Assembly (NCBI GenBank): GCA_963575745.1
Contig: CAUYUJ010003891.1
Span: 675,693-739,692, forward strand
Length of the DNA: 64,000 nt
Source: Prorocentrum cordatum
Lineage: Eukaryota; Sar; Dinophyceae; Prorocentrales; Prorocentraceae
Reading direction: 5' to 3'
The translations under genes were made by a program, and so were the position numbers. Positions 1-10,799 of the stretch are shown here, in pieces (the stretch's first letter is position 1; each line of letters begins with the position of its first letter). The notes under the pieces are model-generated. The model ran no database searches, was not told the origin of the DNA, and was given only the letters and a program-made list of their open reading frames with translations.

Positions 1-446
1 GACAGCAAGGGGGGCAGAAAATGACAGCGGCATTGGGGGGCCTTGTAGTGCCCAACAAAGGACGCCGCATAAAACCTCGACCCCTCGACCGAACCTCCAG
101 GCCCGAAAATGGAGCCCATCAGGTCCAGGCGCGCGATTGGGGGCGCGCCAAATGACCCCCCCAGCTTACGCTTAGATGGAGGAGGGAGAGGCGAGAAGTC
201 CATCCCCGCGCCACTTCCGACACGCTCCAAATACCAACCCCCCAGTACATGGCCAAGGCCGCGACAGAGTTAGCCTGCCCCGACTTCCAGGTCAGTCTTG
301 CCCGATCGGGAGCGGGGGCATCACAATCAGCAGACACTACTGCAGCCAAAAACCTACGGCGCGCAAAGGGATTCCATAGTTGGGCACGTCGGCCAGCCGC
401 CTGCTTCCGACCGAGGGTCCGAGCACGCCCCCCCCCCCAAGGCAAT

Positions 447-3433
447 TTACTTCCGCGGCGGCTTCTCGCTCAAGTTGCTCACGTCTCTTAGTGGCCTCTT
501 GCTGCTGGAGGCTCGAATGAAGGTTACTAGACTAGACGGACATGCCCGTCGACCGAGAGATCCAGGTGAGCACGCGTCCACGGATGCTCGGCGCGTAACG
601 CACGCGCGAGGTGGACATCCTGGCGAGCTATTGCACGGGCAAGGGAAGGAGATACCATGGCCCTGGATGTGAGACGCTGGGGGCAGGCCTGGAGCTGGAG
701 ATCGCGAACTGCGACGCCCGCCTGCTGCCGACAAAACAGCCATCTCGCGCTGCTTAGGGGGGGCCAGACAGCTAAAGTCGATCAATGCCTCGTGCGTCTG
801 GACCATTTCGGGATGCAGGGGGGCAGGGTAGATGCGGGGCGGGAGAGGACGGGGTCGGGGGCCCGATCCAGACGAAACGGGGCGCTCAGCAAGCGTGGCG
901 CTCACCGGTGTGTGGTCACTCACATCAGCTTTGTACATCTCTTCAGGCTCTCCGCACACACGTAAGAATTGAAAGCCCCGGCATAATCGCCACGGGGGAG
1001 AAGCAAGGGAGCAACGGTCGACCTTCGAGCATGAGCGGGCGCCCTGGTGCCAGCACGTGGGGAGGTCACCAGCGAGCTCGGTGGGGGACCTGAAAATGGA
1101 TCGCCAAGCTCCATCACCTGGACGCCCTCCACGAGCAGTGGACCTCGACGTCCCTGATTCACGGCCACCGTCGCAAATATTAAAATATCCCTGTAGCACA
1201 AGACCAAAAGCTAGCGGCGACTGCCTCATTACATCGATCTGCTCTTTTAAGCGGTCCATGACCCGACGAACCTCGTCGAGACTCAAACCAAAATTGCGCA
1301 CATCCCAGTGCCAGAGACGGAGACCCGAGGAGGAATTCAAAATCTCTAAAACGAGAATCCCCCCACAGACACCCGCATCACGGAGTTCAGTGATCGCGAT
1401 AGGGGCCGCGGGGGGCGAGGGGGGGACTAAAGTTGCAACGCCGCCTGCTTGATATTCCTCCACGTAAGATGCAAACAATAATGCGATAAGCCTGCGCGCT
1501 GAGCTGCTTCTTCAATGGCAGGGACACCCCCGCGGGTCTCCTGCAACGCCAGAACAGTTGTGGGGGGGGGGCAGAGGGGGGCCGCAAGATCGCTCAGCAC
1601 CCGAAGACGCCGAGCACATCCCGCAGCACGACGATGGCAGAGGGCCCTCGTGTTCCATGTTGTGAATGTCACCGGTGCCGATCCGAATAATGTGTCACCC
1701 GCTCCACTGAACCCGCGCCCCGGAGAACGCGCGGCCCACGAGAGCAGCAAGCCTCGCTCGCCCAAGGCCGGGGTCGGCCAGCGACGCGAGGTTCCAGCGG
1801 ACCCGAGGCGGGTCACTGGGATGCACCTCGATCTTTGCGATGGGCTGCCACTGCATGATGAGCGTGCCAGCATCTCGATCGACAAAGACATCCTTCTGCA
1901 AGGCCTCTGCGACGGCCGTCTTGAGCTGCTTGCAGGCCCTCTCTCTGGCGATGTCCTGCTTGTTCTTGCCCAAACCAGCGAAGATCTCCATCTCGCGGCC
2001 ACCTGGGGGAGTCGTCCGAAACCGTCGCCAACGACCAGGGCCCTCACGGAGCGCAGCGCGCGCGTGTCGAACCCGCGCCTCCGCCGCGAGGTGCGTCTCT
2101 CCATCCGCGATCCCGAAGCGCAGCGCGAAGGACTTCGACATCTGGGGGCCCTCCAGCCTGCACTCGGGACCCAGCTGATATCCACATGCCTCCATCCACG
2201 GTTGGAGCGCCTCCGCCAGCGCCGAGACAGGGGCGGCCTCTCTCGCGTCGATGGCGAAGATGGAGAGGTCCCGCGGCCTGTCCCAACCAGCGGTTCGCGC
2301 CACAGGAACCCGCGGCACCGCCTTCGCCAGATCAAAGACCTTCTCGAGCCGCTCCATCCTCTCGACCAGGGATTGGTTCTCCGCCTCCAGCTTCGCGATC
2401 CTCTCGTCGGACGCCACCAGCTGGGATATGATCGAGTTGACGCGGGCCGACATGCGCCCCTCGATGCCGTTGAGCAAGAGCATCGTGCTGGCGGGAGTCG
2501 ACTGCGGCAACACCTTCTCGATTGACGCAACGACCCCTTTCGAGATCTCACCGATGCACGTCTGCTTGAACTTGCCGAACTCCTCTGACTGGATTTCTCG
2601 CACAATCTGAGCGATGGCGGGTCGCACCCACGGATCAATAGCCCCTCCCCCGAGTGCACCGACAGCGCCACCTTCACCTGCGCAGTTGACGTCTGCAGCT
2701 GCACCAACCTCTTCCCCGACGGCCAGTCCCCCACGCCACCTGCCAGCAATGTGCCGGGCAGGAGGGACAGGCCAGGGCTGCGGTCCGCTCTGCGTCCCTG
2801 GAGAGCGCGAAGCGCGCCTGGCACCGTCTGCGACTGCGGCTCGAGCAGCTTGAGGAGGGACCGCCAGCTCCTGTGACGGGAAAGTGGGGACGGAGTCGAT
2901 TGCGGCCAGGAGCTGTCCACTGCAGACAGGGCGGCACAAGCAGCGGAGCGTCGAGCAGCATCCACTGAGCCTCCAGAGGAGCCACCACGACCACCTCGTG
3001 AACGCTGCTCGGGAGTGTCCGCGATCTCATGGACCGCAGGGGATCTCCTTGACCGATGAGAGGAAGCCGCCCTTGACTTACGCTCTCGTCTTGGGGTAGC
3101 AGGTGGCGTCGATCCAAGTGAGGCCGGTGACAAATCACCACCAGACTCCATAGGAGTAGGAGCCCGATCACGAGTCTTGCGACCAGGAGAGCCATCATTT
3201 TGGGAGGCCTTACAGGACTTGCGGATATTTTTCTCCTTCTTGTCTGAATTCTCATCCGCGCGCACGCGGTCCACTCCCATGTCACAGCGCACAGAGACGT
3301 CGGAAGCGACTCGGGATTGTGCCCGAGGAGGTGTACTCTTGGCCCCAGCAGCGCGCAACTCGACTGGGGTTGCCTGAATCGGGAGGTAGCCTCGGACTAG
3401 AGGTATCTGTTTCTTGCCCGAAGGACAAAGCGT
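447..3433 (-). pseudogene. SL-tagged retroposed gene with coiled-coil and EEP endonuclease domain, frame-shifted
   Basis: Read on the minus strand, a DinoSL relic (3434-3469) is followed by a basic N-terminal region, a coiled-coil ORF, then an EEP (DNase I-like) domain in pieces. EEP pieces seen: TWNTRALCHR and VLALQETRGG (about 1430-1690, one frame), GGVATLVPP through LQGYFNICDGG (about 1160-1478, second frame), and the terminal SDHTPVSATL (about 895-925). The frame changes at about 1690, 1470 and again between 1170 and 930, so no single protein is encoded. The coiled-coil plus EEP layout resembles a non-LTR element or a dinoflagellate EEP family. The SL at its 5' side argues that it returned to the genome from a trans-spliced mRNA. 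The 3' limit is not defined and may extend to position 1. Confidence 0.6.
1695..2939 (-). CDS. coiled-coil, RRM-like ORF1-type protein (part of the SL-tagged pseudogene)
   Basis: The longest clean frame of the retroposed gene is 414 residues. The first 100 residues are Ala/Pro/Gly-rich and low in complexity. Residues about 110-210 are helical and end in a heptad stretch (SDERIAKLEAENQSLVERME), a likely coiled coil. Residues about 225-380 alternate strand and helix, beginning RDLSIFAIDAREA, and could be a small RNA-binding fold like those of LINE ORF1 proteins; that is inference from pattern only. The GTG or TTG start is not reliable, because the neighbouring frame to 3358 is also open and contains a plausible ATG N-terminus (MGVDRVRADENSD). 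The EEP domain follows directly in another frame. Confidence 0.45.
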   Translation of the reverse strand: MCRPVCSGQLLAAIDSVPTFPSQELAVPPQAARAAVADGARRASRSPGTQSGPQPWPVPPARHIAGRWRGGLAVGEEVGAAADVNCAGEGGAVGALGGGAIDPWVRPAIAQIVREIQSEEFGKFKQTCIGEISKGVVASIEKVLPQSTPASTMLLLNGIEGRMSARVNSIISQLVASDERIAKLEAENQSLVERMERLEKVFDLAKAVPRVPVARTAGWDRPRDLSIFAIDAREAAPVSALAEALQPWMEACGYQLGPECRLEGPQMSKSFALRFGIADGETHLAAEARVRHARAALREGPGRWRRFRTTPPGGREMEIFAGLGKNKQDIARERACKQLKTAVAEALQKDVFVDRDAGTLIMQWQPIAKIEVHPSDPPRVRWNLASLADPGLGRARLAALVGRAFSGARVQWSG

Positions 3434-3448
3434 CTTGAACCAAAATGG
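3434..3448 (-). other. truncated, older DinoSL relic in tandem
   Basis: Fifteen nt on the minus strand (CCATTTTGGTTCAAG) match the 3' part of the DinoSL with one change. They directly follow the complete copy. Tandem relics of this length are the known signature of genes that have gone through SL trans-splicing and retroposition more than once. The gene itself starts on the lower-coordinate side. Confidence 0.88.
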
Positions 3449-3469
3449 CTTGAGCCAAAATGGCTACGG
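3449..3469 (-). other. complete dinoflagellate spliced-leader (DinoSL) relic
   Basis: On the minus strand these 21 nt match the conserved DinoSL at every position after its variable first base (core TAGCCATTTTGGCTCAAG). It is not an SL RNA gene, because no donor GT or Sm-type tail follows. Instead it is joined directly to a second, truncated relic. This marks a mature trans-spliced mRNA that was copied back into the genome. Confidence 0.93.
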
Positions 3470-3475
3470 AGGGAA

Positions 3476-4135
3476 AAAGGAAGGAGGAGGAGGAGGAGGA
3501 GGCGCGCAGCCTGAAGCGCGATCGAACCAGACGGAAGAGCCGCGGAAACCAGAATGGGGGCACTGGGCCACCCGCCACCATCTCCGACGACGGCGGCTTC
3601 TCAGACCTCAGGCAGCTGGGGCATGACACCCACCGGCCTCGAGGCCTCAATGGGCGGAAAGGCGGCCAACTATTTTTTGCTCGCGGATACGGCCGCTGCC
3701 AAGCGGCAGGGTCCGACGCTCGACAAACCGATGAGGAGGAGAAGGAAGAAGAGGAAGAAGGAACCGTGAGAAGGACGAGGAGGAGGAGGAGAAGGACGAG
3801 GAGGATAATGACGTGGCGGAAGAGGACGGAAGAGTAACCGAAAGAGGACACAGAGGAGGAGGAGGAATAGGAATCTGGGGAAAACCAGGTGTGAGGAGGA
3901 GAAAGGTAATCGAGGTGTGATGACGACGACGATGGTAAAGTTGTTGATGTTGATGATGCTGACGTCAATGATATGATGATGCCGTTGATGATGACGATGG
4001 TTGTGATGATTATGATGATGATTCTGATGAATATGATGGTTATGATGATGGTGATAATAATGAGGATGATGATGATGCTGATGGTGATGATGGTAGTGAT
4101 GGTGATGACGATGATGACGATTACGGAAAGAACAC
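3476..4135. repeat. purine-rich GGA tract followed by imperfect GAT repeat
   Basis: From 3476 to about 3870 the plus strand is rich in GAG/GGA triplets. From about 3905 to 4135 it is an imperfect GAT/GATGAT repeat. Both give long apparent ORFs on both strands (poly-Glu/Arg, poly-His, poly-Ser) that I treat as low-complexity artefacts. Confidence 0.85.
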
Positions 4136-5115
4136 GGACGACGAATTATTAGTGTTAAGCGATGATGATGCCACAAAACGTCGGCGAAAACAAGCTTCGG
4201 CCGCAGCGACGGCATCGTCCAAGCGACGGCGGAGGGAACGGAGGGGTTCGCATCTCCTCGCGGGAGCACCGCCGACAACGAAAATGGCGGGCCATCGCAT
4301 CGGGCGGCCAGACTCACTCTCCTGCCATGCTGCTGGAACTCACGGCAGCCACAGGCCTGAATCGGGAACCCGCCCGCCAGGGGGAAACTCTTCCCCTGGG
4401 CCACGTCCCACATGCTGCAGGAAGGGGGGGCGCGCCTCTCGCCCTTGCCCCGCGCCCACCAGCGTTGGGAACCCAGCGCTGCGCCTCGGCGCGCGTCCGA
4501 CTGCCCCTCAGGGCCGCCCCGCGTGTATAATGTCGGAGAGGATGGCGGCCTCCTCGACGAGAAGCTGCTCCATCTGTTCCTTTTCCTCCTGCCGCCGCAC
4601 GACGCAACGAGGCAAGCCGCTCACGGCACGTGTCCAAGAGCGGCCAGGGATGGTGGCGCCCTCCGGCCCCCCGGCACCTTCTGCGCGCCGTCGGCCCCTG
4701 AGCCGAACAGCGGCCTCTCCGCCCTTCTGCGCCACGAGTCAGAGCCCCGAATCATCAGGGGTGACTCGGGTCAGGGATAACTCGGGTTCGTTTTTCGGGA
4801 ATCCGAGCCCGAGTTACCCCGGACCCGAGTTACCCCGGATAACTCGGGCGCCCAAACGAGGGCAGGGCCAGCGCGGACTAGCATGAGCGAAGCCAGGATG
4901 GCGGCAAGCGCGAGCCCCAGCCAAGCGGTTGCGCGCAACCGCGCGGCCACGGCCGTCGCCTCCGTCGGCAGGAGGGCCCCGCCCGGGATTCCGCCGCGAG
5001 CCCCCAGTTGCAGGAAAGAGGCCAACTGCGCGCTGACGAGATTGTTCATCTTCATCGCCTCGTACCTCTCATCGCTCGAACCCAACGAGTGCCATGACAT
5101 GAGCTGCCCCAGCGG
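4136..5115. other. GC-rich stretch without recognised gene; weak minus-strand coding candidates
   Basis: No known domain was found. Two minus-strand stretches look slightly protein-like: about 4508-4735 with a Glu-rich helix (RRQEEKEQMEQLLVEEAAI), and about 4880-5110 with a hydrophobic segment (AWLGLALAAILASLMLV) that could span a membrane. They are in different frames and no start, intron or homology supports them. Confidence 0.3.
4755..4853. repeat. inverted repeat cluster of AACTCGGG / CCCGAGTT units
   Basis: Units ACTCGGGTCAGG and ATAACTCGGGTTCG on the left face CGAGCCCGAGTTACC, ACCCGAGTTACC and ATAACTCGGGC on the right, around a TTTTTCGGG centre. The DNA could fold into alternative hairpins. 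Confidence 0.7.
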
Positions 5116-6426
5116 GTGGACAGCATAACTACTGCCACTACGCCAACGACACAGGCACAGAAGGACAATAAAAAGATTACTGGCATCATGCAGTATACTA
5201 TCACGAATCATCCAACACATATACTTACATATTTCCGAACGACGGCCTACAATACCTGGCCGGCACAAATAACTCAAGAGGTACAACAACGAGATGTTTG
5301 TACACCAAAATGGGAAGCAATGATTACCGGACCCGCCACTACGGCCAGATTCCAGAGCCACACCACTACCGACCTTCACCCTCCCACTGACGACAAACAC
5401 GAAAATACTCAAGCTCATAGGCGCCGTTCAAGCATGCGAGCACCAACCGATGCCCAAATCCTCAAGTACCCTACCTTTACACGATACGGCAACGACCTAC
5501 AAGCATTTGCAGCACATTACCGGGGTAATTTAGCGCTACGAGTGCAAGTTGTCACGGCTTACCAGCATCTCGACAAGCTGCTAGCAAGTGGGCACGCCCC
5601 GTTCAACGACGTCAAGATTACTGCCATACAAGAAGTTGCTGAATGGCTCCATACAAGTCACGACGTAGACGACATCATGAAGTACTACTGGGCGGCATGC
5701 ATTCGCGAGCCAGCAAACCTACTGCAGCGAATCTGCAACCCAACTACTCTAAGGCGCAGCACCACAACCGCGCATGACGACAGCGGCAGTTCCAACGAGC
5801 TAGATGTCAATACTGGCGCCAAACAACAAACAAAGCCGTTACCGACCAAACCACCACCACCACAACCCAGCAAGCACAAGCCACTTGCACCGATACTACC
5901 ACCCTCGTGGGACACACGCACGACAGCCCAGAGAGCGGCGACTCAACAAACCGACTCAGTACCAACCGTAACAATAGCTGTGCCGTTGCCAGCGCACCTG
6001 CACAACGCCCCTAGCGGTCCGACTCCACCAATAGTCACCAAACAAGTCGCCATGCAAACCCGCACCCAACCTATGCCCGTTTTTCAAGTCAGCAAGACTA
6101 TCACAACTACCACCACGCCAACGAACCAGCGACCCTACAGACCACCGCTAGTACACCTGGTGACCAAGCTAATCAGCCAACAACAACTACCGACCCCGCC
6201 CAACACCAACACCGCGCCAGCGACGCAAAACACGAACGCACCCACATTCACCACCATGATCAAATCGTCACCATCCCACCAAATCGTACCAACACACACA
6301 CCACCGTCCGCACTAAAAATGCCAATCATTTACCCACCAAGCGAAGACATCAACGCCCAACAACGGATACAAGAACTCCCATGGCGACACCCGGCTCCAC
6401 AAATGCCTGCAACGCGCCACACTTAG
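5116..6426 (+). CDS. hypothetical Thr/Pro/Gln-rich protein in an A/C-rich segment
   Basis: This 436-residue frame is not recognised. Residues about 105-215 are the only part of normal complexity (DAQILKYPTFTRYGNDLQAF ... VKITAIQEVAEWLHTSHDVD) and look like a small helical domain. The rest is dominated by Thr, Pro, Gln, Ala and His. The plus strand is strikingly rich in A and C and poor in G across the whole frame, unlike the GC-rich flanks, so the open frame could partly result from composition, since stops need T or G. There is no evidence of splicing. I give it moderate weight because the helical part reads like real protein. Confidence 0.4.
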   Translation: MDSITTATTPTTQAQKDNKKITGIMQYTITNHPTHILTYFRTTAYNTWPAQITQEVQQRDVCTPKWEAMITGPATTARFQSHTTTDLHPPTDDKHENTQAHRRRSSMRAPTDAQILKYPTFTRYGNDLQAFAAHYRGNLALRVQVVTAYQHLDKLLASGHAPFNDVKITAIQEVAEWLHTSHDVDDIMKYYWAACIREPANLLQRICNPTTLRRSTTTAHDDSGSSNELDVNTGAKQQTKPLPTKPPPPQPSKHKPLAPILPPSWDTRTTAQRAATQQTDSVPTVTIAVPLPAHLHNAPSGPTPPIVTKQVAMQTRTQPMPVFQVSKTITTTTTPTNQRPYRPPLVHLVTKLISQQQLPTPPNTNTAPATQNTNAPTFTTMIKSSPSHQIVPTHTPPSALKMPIIYPPSEDINAQQRIQELPWRHPAPQMPATRHT

Positions 6427-6725
6427 ACTATCGCAGCACAAGCAATCGCCACACACATCACGAACTAGCAAGACGGGGAGGACTGCAGATCCACATCTTC
6501 AACCGACGCATCATCTTCCTAAACAATGTCGGCGGTCCCACGTTCCAGAACTACATCGCCAGGCTCCGCGCGCATCAGGCCGGCTACGAGATCTACATCA
6601 ACAGCTTGCGCGAATACACGCCTGGAGCACCTGTCAGGGGGCCCCCACCCAAGCATGTGGTAACACTACACAAGGCCAGGCCCAAGCCCAAACCGAAGCC
6701 CACCAACGTGGACCAGCCCATGTAA
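6381..6725 (+). CDS. small hypothetical protein overlapping the A/C-rich ORF
   Basis: This 114-residue frame overlaps the end of the preceding ORF in another frame. Its centre is well ordered (GLQIHIFNRRIIFLNNVGGP, then FQNYIARLRAHQAGYEIYIN) and the tail is a KPKPKPKP run. It may be the true C-terminus of the upstream gene after a frame change, or an independent small gene. No family was recognised. Confidence 0.35.
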   Translation: MATPGSTNACNAPHLDYRSTSNRHTHHELARRGGLQIHIFNRRIIFLNNVGGPTFQNYIARLRAHQAGYEIYINSLREYTPGAPVRGPPPKHVVTLHKARPKPKPKPTNVDQPM

Positions 6726-7023
6726 ACGAGATGGCGACCCACGCGCCCCCCATAACCAGCTCAGGCCCGCAAGCGGCAAGGGATACATTCGCGGCCAGCG
6801 CTCCCTCCTGATCGATTACGGCAAAAGGACCACATCTGATCTCGATAGAGCGCAAGCGCGCTCACCTGCAGTGCCCCCTACGGATGCGCAGTTTACCCAG
6901 CCCTCGCGCGGCCCGTGTCTCTGCGCGGACTGTAGTGCTCGACGCGTTGGTGGTGCATCTCTCGAAGAAGAAGGTTCGGAATCGCCCTTTCAAGCACTGG
7001 GTAGCAGCCCAAGGATTGCACGC

Positions 7024-7062
<39 letters not shown>

Positions 7063-7975
7063 TATGAATTCCTTACATATACACACATATATATATAGCC
7101 CCCCCCCCCCCCCCCTATTTGATCCCCCGCAAGCAGTTGTCTAACCGCTACTATGGGGCGGCTGTTTACATGCATTGCCGACTTTGACGGGCGCCAGAGG
7201 TGCGCCCTCCGTCGCGCGCGCGGGCTGGGAGGGGGGGGGGGGGCGCTTGCAGGTGGGGGCAGGTCGGTGGGGGCACTATGCGGCATTACTAGTATTTGGG
7301 CGGGGCGGCGTCGCAGTTTCGCAGCGCGGAGCCCGCTTGCACGCAACCTCGGACCAGAGACTGCCAGAAGCATCCGCTCTCACTTTGGCGACGCAACGCC
7401 ACTTGTTTGGTTCCCACGGGGAATTCTCTCGCGCATATTTGGTCTGCCCGACGTCCTCCTTTTCGCGGCCCCGACACAATGATGGCACCTCTCTCTATGC
7501 GCGGGTTCGGGGAAATCCTGCGAAGCCCTGGGGCGCAGCCCGCAGATTTCGCGCGTCTGCTCGGTGGGCTGTGGGCGAACCTTTGCAGCGCGCAACGCGC
7601 ACACTCGGGTCTCCACAAGGACTGACCCCGTACTGCGGTATTTACCAAACCCCCATTTCACTGTGCGTAGCACCTCACACTTGTCTCGCCTCACTGCCTC
7701 TATTTGCCCTCGACCTCATCCTGCGGCCAGCCTCATCCTGCAGGCAAGCCTGAGCTCGCAAGAGGGAATGCACGGAGAGCTCAAGAGGAGGCCAGCCTTA
7801 CAAACCAGCCTTGCGACACATGGATCGCATTACAGACAGCGAACATGTATTCGTGCTAAACCCGAGAAGAAAACCACAACAAAGCACGAGGGTCCTGGCA
7901 CCGAGGTGGTCAGTGGCAAATAAACTAAGAACATCTGGCTGCTACCCAAGAGCTGCCACACGTTTCACCTTTTAA
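6726..7975. other. no recognised gene; simple repeats and GC-rich unique DNA
   Basis: Contains a (TC)n tract at about 7026-7060, a TATA/CA-rich patch at 7075-7098 and a run of about 16 C at 7101-7116. The many overlapping ORFs at 7150-7920 lie in all frames with no domain, motif or consistent coding signal, so I do not call any gene. Confidence 0.6.
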
Positions 7976-8039
7976 GTTCAATGCTGCGCCCTGCAGCTCG
8001 CGTGACTCACTCCTCTACGGAGGAGGCGTCTACTTCCAT

Positions 8040-8715
8040 GTGCCCTCTCTTGCCCGACCTTATACATCGTCATACTTGCGTGCACCTCCCTCCCGCTCAA
8101 GGTTGAGGGTGAGCAAAAACCCGGCCCGCATATCGGGCACTTCTTTTGGCCACGTTGCCTCACTAGATGTACGCGTGAGCAATCTGCCCACGAGTACGCC
8201 AGGACGCACATGCTCAGCAGCTTCTTGCAGCAATACACCTTTTTTTTCCCGCAGCATGTGCCAAATTACTTCAGGTAGAGGCGGCGGGTCTCACCTTGGA
8301 CGTTGGTGGTGGTGGACTCTGTTTATTCTGCCACACATAGCTGCCCCACCACTCTTAACTGCTACGGGTCGGGGTCAACCGTAAAACCCTGTCACCCTTT
8401 CCTTGGCATTCCTCTCACATATAATACGTCATGCATCGTTGTTCTCGTGTTGGCATCCCTCCTACATAAGGGTAAGGTTGAACCAAAAACAACGCCCGCA
8501 TTTCGGGCATTGTTTGGCACTTTGCGTCGCTATATGTACACGTGAGCAATATGCCCACGTGTACTTCTGGATGCACACGCTCAGCAGCTTTCTCTTGCAG
8601 CAGTACGCTCTTCCGCAGCGTGTACCAACTACAGGGGCTTGCTTCGGTGGGGGCGATGGGTCTTACCTGTGAGGAGGTGGTGGAGATTCGCAAACCCGCA
8701 GTGCCACACACTTTT
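8040..8715. repeat. diverged tandem duplication, unit about 370 bp
   Basis: Two direct copies start near 8040 and 8410. Matching landmarks are offset 368-371 bp: a GCCCGCAT-TCGGGC hairpin block (8128 and 8498), the block GTGAGCAATNTGCCCACG (8173 and 8543), and CTCAGCAGCTT before a TTGCAGCA block (8212 and 8580). Both end near a CCGCAG or CACACA block. The unit carries a short perfect hairpin (GCCCGCATATCGGGC). Confidence 0.8.
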
Positions 8716-9060
8716 AATATTGGCGTCGTTGCACTTACCTTGCAGTGGCGGCACGACCTCCGTATCTTATAACTGTTGTCTTGCTTAAGTCTGTGCCGTC
8801 ACTGTGTGGGACTGTCGAGGCAAGACTCACCATTGATCTTAAGGTTGTTTCCCCTATGGTTTCTTGTTGATCCTTGCTCGCTTACTAAGGTGAGTGCCGC
8901 GCAACCTGGCGGGCGCTTGCTCTCACTAATATGATCATCTTTCGCTCGCCTTCTTTCATCTTCCGCAGCGCCCGCCAGGTATATCCTTGACCCGAGTCGT
9001 TTGTTTGTCTCTCTATCACTGCAAGAACGCCACATGTGCTCACATAAGACCTCATCAATG

Positions 9061-9500
9061 CAAAAAGGAGGAGGAGGAGGAGGGGGAGGAGGAGGGGGGC
9101 ATGTTTGAGCGCCCCTTTGGGAGGGGGGGGCACCTGGCCAGAGACGCGTGAAGGCAGGGACGCCCTGAGAAACCCCTCCGCAGCGGGCTGCCTACCGCGG
9201 CAGACCAGCAGGCAGGCGCCCTAGGGACGCAACGAAGACCTCGGCGAAGGAGATGGACGGTGCATCCTCCTCCTCCTCCTCCTTCCTACTCTCCTCCTAA
9301 GACTACTACTACTCCATCCTCCTCCTCATCCTTCTCCTCCTCTTCCTCCTTTTCCGTCTCCCCCTCCCGTTATCCTCCTCCTATTTTTCCTCCTCCTCCT
9401 TCTCCTCCTCCTCCTTCTCCTCCTCCTCTCATCCCCATCCTCCCATGAGCCTCCACCGCCCTTTCTTGTCCTCCTCCTCCTCCGACGCCTCCTCCTCCGC
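9061..9500. repeat. GGA tract (9066-9110) and TCC tract (9265-9480)
   Basis: A short purine tract and a longer pyrimidine tract of CCT/TCC triplets are separated by about 150 bp of unique sequence. Similar TCC tracts recur at 11120-11280, 12038-12150, 16445-16560 and 31850-31980. The poly-Ser/Pro and poly-Arg ORFs over them are artefacts. Confidence 0.9.
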
Positions 9501-9639
9501 CTACATCCCTTACTTTTACTGATAATAACGAGTCCCTGCTGCACCCCCAATTTGTGTCAGTAGGGCGGGTCGGGCGTTTCGCCTGAGACTTCCTCACCAT
9601 GTGCCTGAAGCCTGCAATTCGTAAGAGCTTCACGGATGG

Positions 9640-9900
9640 AGGGCGGGTGGTGTTTAAACAGTGGCTCTCGCCCGAGTAGTGCTTGCTGGTAAGATTTAGG
9701 ATTGCCAAGACGCAGCAATCACGTTGAGTCGCGGTGTTGAAGTCCCAGGAACGGCGTTCCAGCAAGGTTTAGAACTGTCAGGGCGCAACTGTCACGTTTA
9801 TTCGCGGCGCTGTAATCCCAAGAATTATGTTTGGCTTGATTGGGGGTTCTCAGACGCTTGTCTTCCTTCAATGGGGCATCCACAGGAGTGAAAAGCCGCC
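9640..9900. repeat. isolated copies of two short repeat families also found at 11.37-11.91 kb
   Basis: The block GTTTAAACAGTGGCTCTCGC (about 9651) matches GTTTAAACAATGGCTCTCGC (about 11371). The blocks GTCGCGGTGTTGAAGTCCCA (about 9728) and the related TTCGCGGCGCTGTAATCCCA (about 9801) match TTCGCGGTGTTGACGTCCCA (about 11784). The two loci probably derive from one ancestral array. Confidence 0.7.
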
Positions 9901-10098
9901 GGCCCCCTTGTGGGGCCACCAGGCTGTAGGCTGAGGGTCTGCTGTTCCCTGCGCCAGTTCCAGTTTCCAGTTTCCACTGCTACAATATTGCTTTATGCTG
10001 CTTACTGTTCCTTGTTGTAAACCGCGCGAAGGGGGGGAGCCGAAAAGCGTCCGGATTACCACGCCCGAAGCGAGTGCTCTGAATTCATGGGGGGGGCG

Positions 10099-10795
10099 TC
10101 CGGAAGGCATTACGTCTCCGAACCCATAAACCTGCATAAGTTACGCCAACTAAGCGTCCCCGAGGCCATAAACCCTCTTGAATTACACACTATTCGCGTC
10201 CCCGAAGCCATAAACCTTTGCAAAATACACCGTTTTCGTATCCCCGAGGCCACAAGCCCTTGTAAATTACGCAATGCTTGCGTCCCCGAGGCCACAAACG
10301 CTTGTAAATCACGCTAGATTCGCGACCCCGAAATCATAAACTCGAGTAAAGTATACAATGCTCGCGTCTCCGAAGCCATAAACCTGTGTAAATGACGCAA
10401 TATGTGCGACCCCGAAACCATAAACCCTAGAAAATTATATGATAATCACTTTTTCCGAAGCCACAATACCTAGTACTTTACACAACGTTCGCGTCTCCGA
10501 AACCATAAACCTGTGTAAATTACCCTGTGTCTGCGACCCCGAAGCCATACACCTTTGTAAATTACAGAAATCGCGTGTCCGAAGCCATCAACCCTAGTGA
10601 ATTACGCTTGATTCGCGTCTCCGAAGCCATCAACCCTTGTAAATTACGTTAGACTTACGCTATATTCGCGTCCCCGAAACCATACATCGTATTAAGTTGC
10701 GCAATATCTCGGCCAGGAAACCATACATCCTCCTAACTTAGAGACGATTCGCGTCTCCGAAGCCATTACCCTTGTGAATTGCGGCCGCCCCCTCA
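10099..10795. repeat. 42-bp minisatellite, about 16 copies
   Basis: A unit close to CCGAAGCCATAAACC-TTGTAAATTACGCAA-TTCGCGTC repeats with phase marks (GCCATAAACC) at 10123, 10165, 10207, 10249, 10291, 10333, 10375, 10417, 10460, 10502, 10544, 10584 and 10626, then less regularly to 10762. Because 42 is a multiple of three, one frame stays open for part of the array (a PEAINLCKL-like repeat). This is a by-product of unit length, not evidence for a gene. Confidence 0.9.
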
Positions 10796-10799
10796 CAGA

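Noticed and set aside
9260-9550. Poly-Ser/Pro and poly-Arg ORFs over TCC/GGA tracts
   Set aside because: Low-complexity translation of simple repeats; equally open on both strands.
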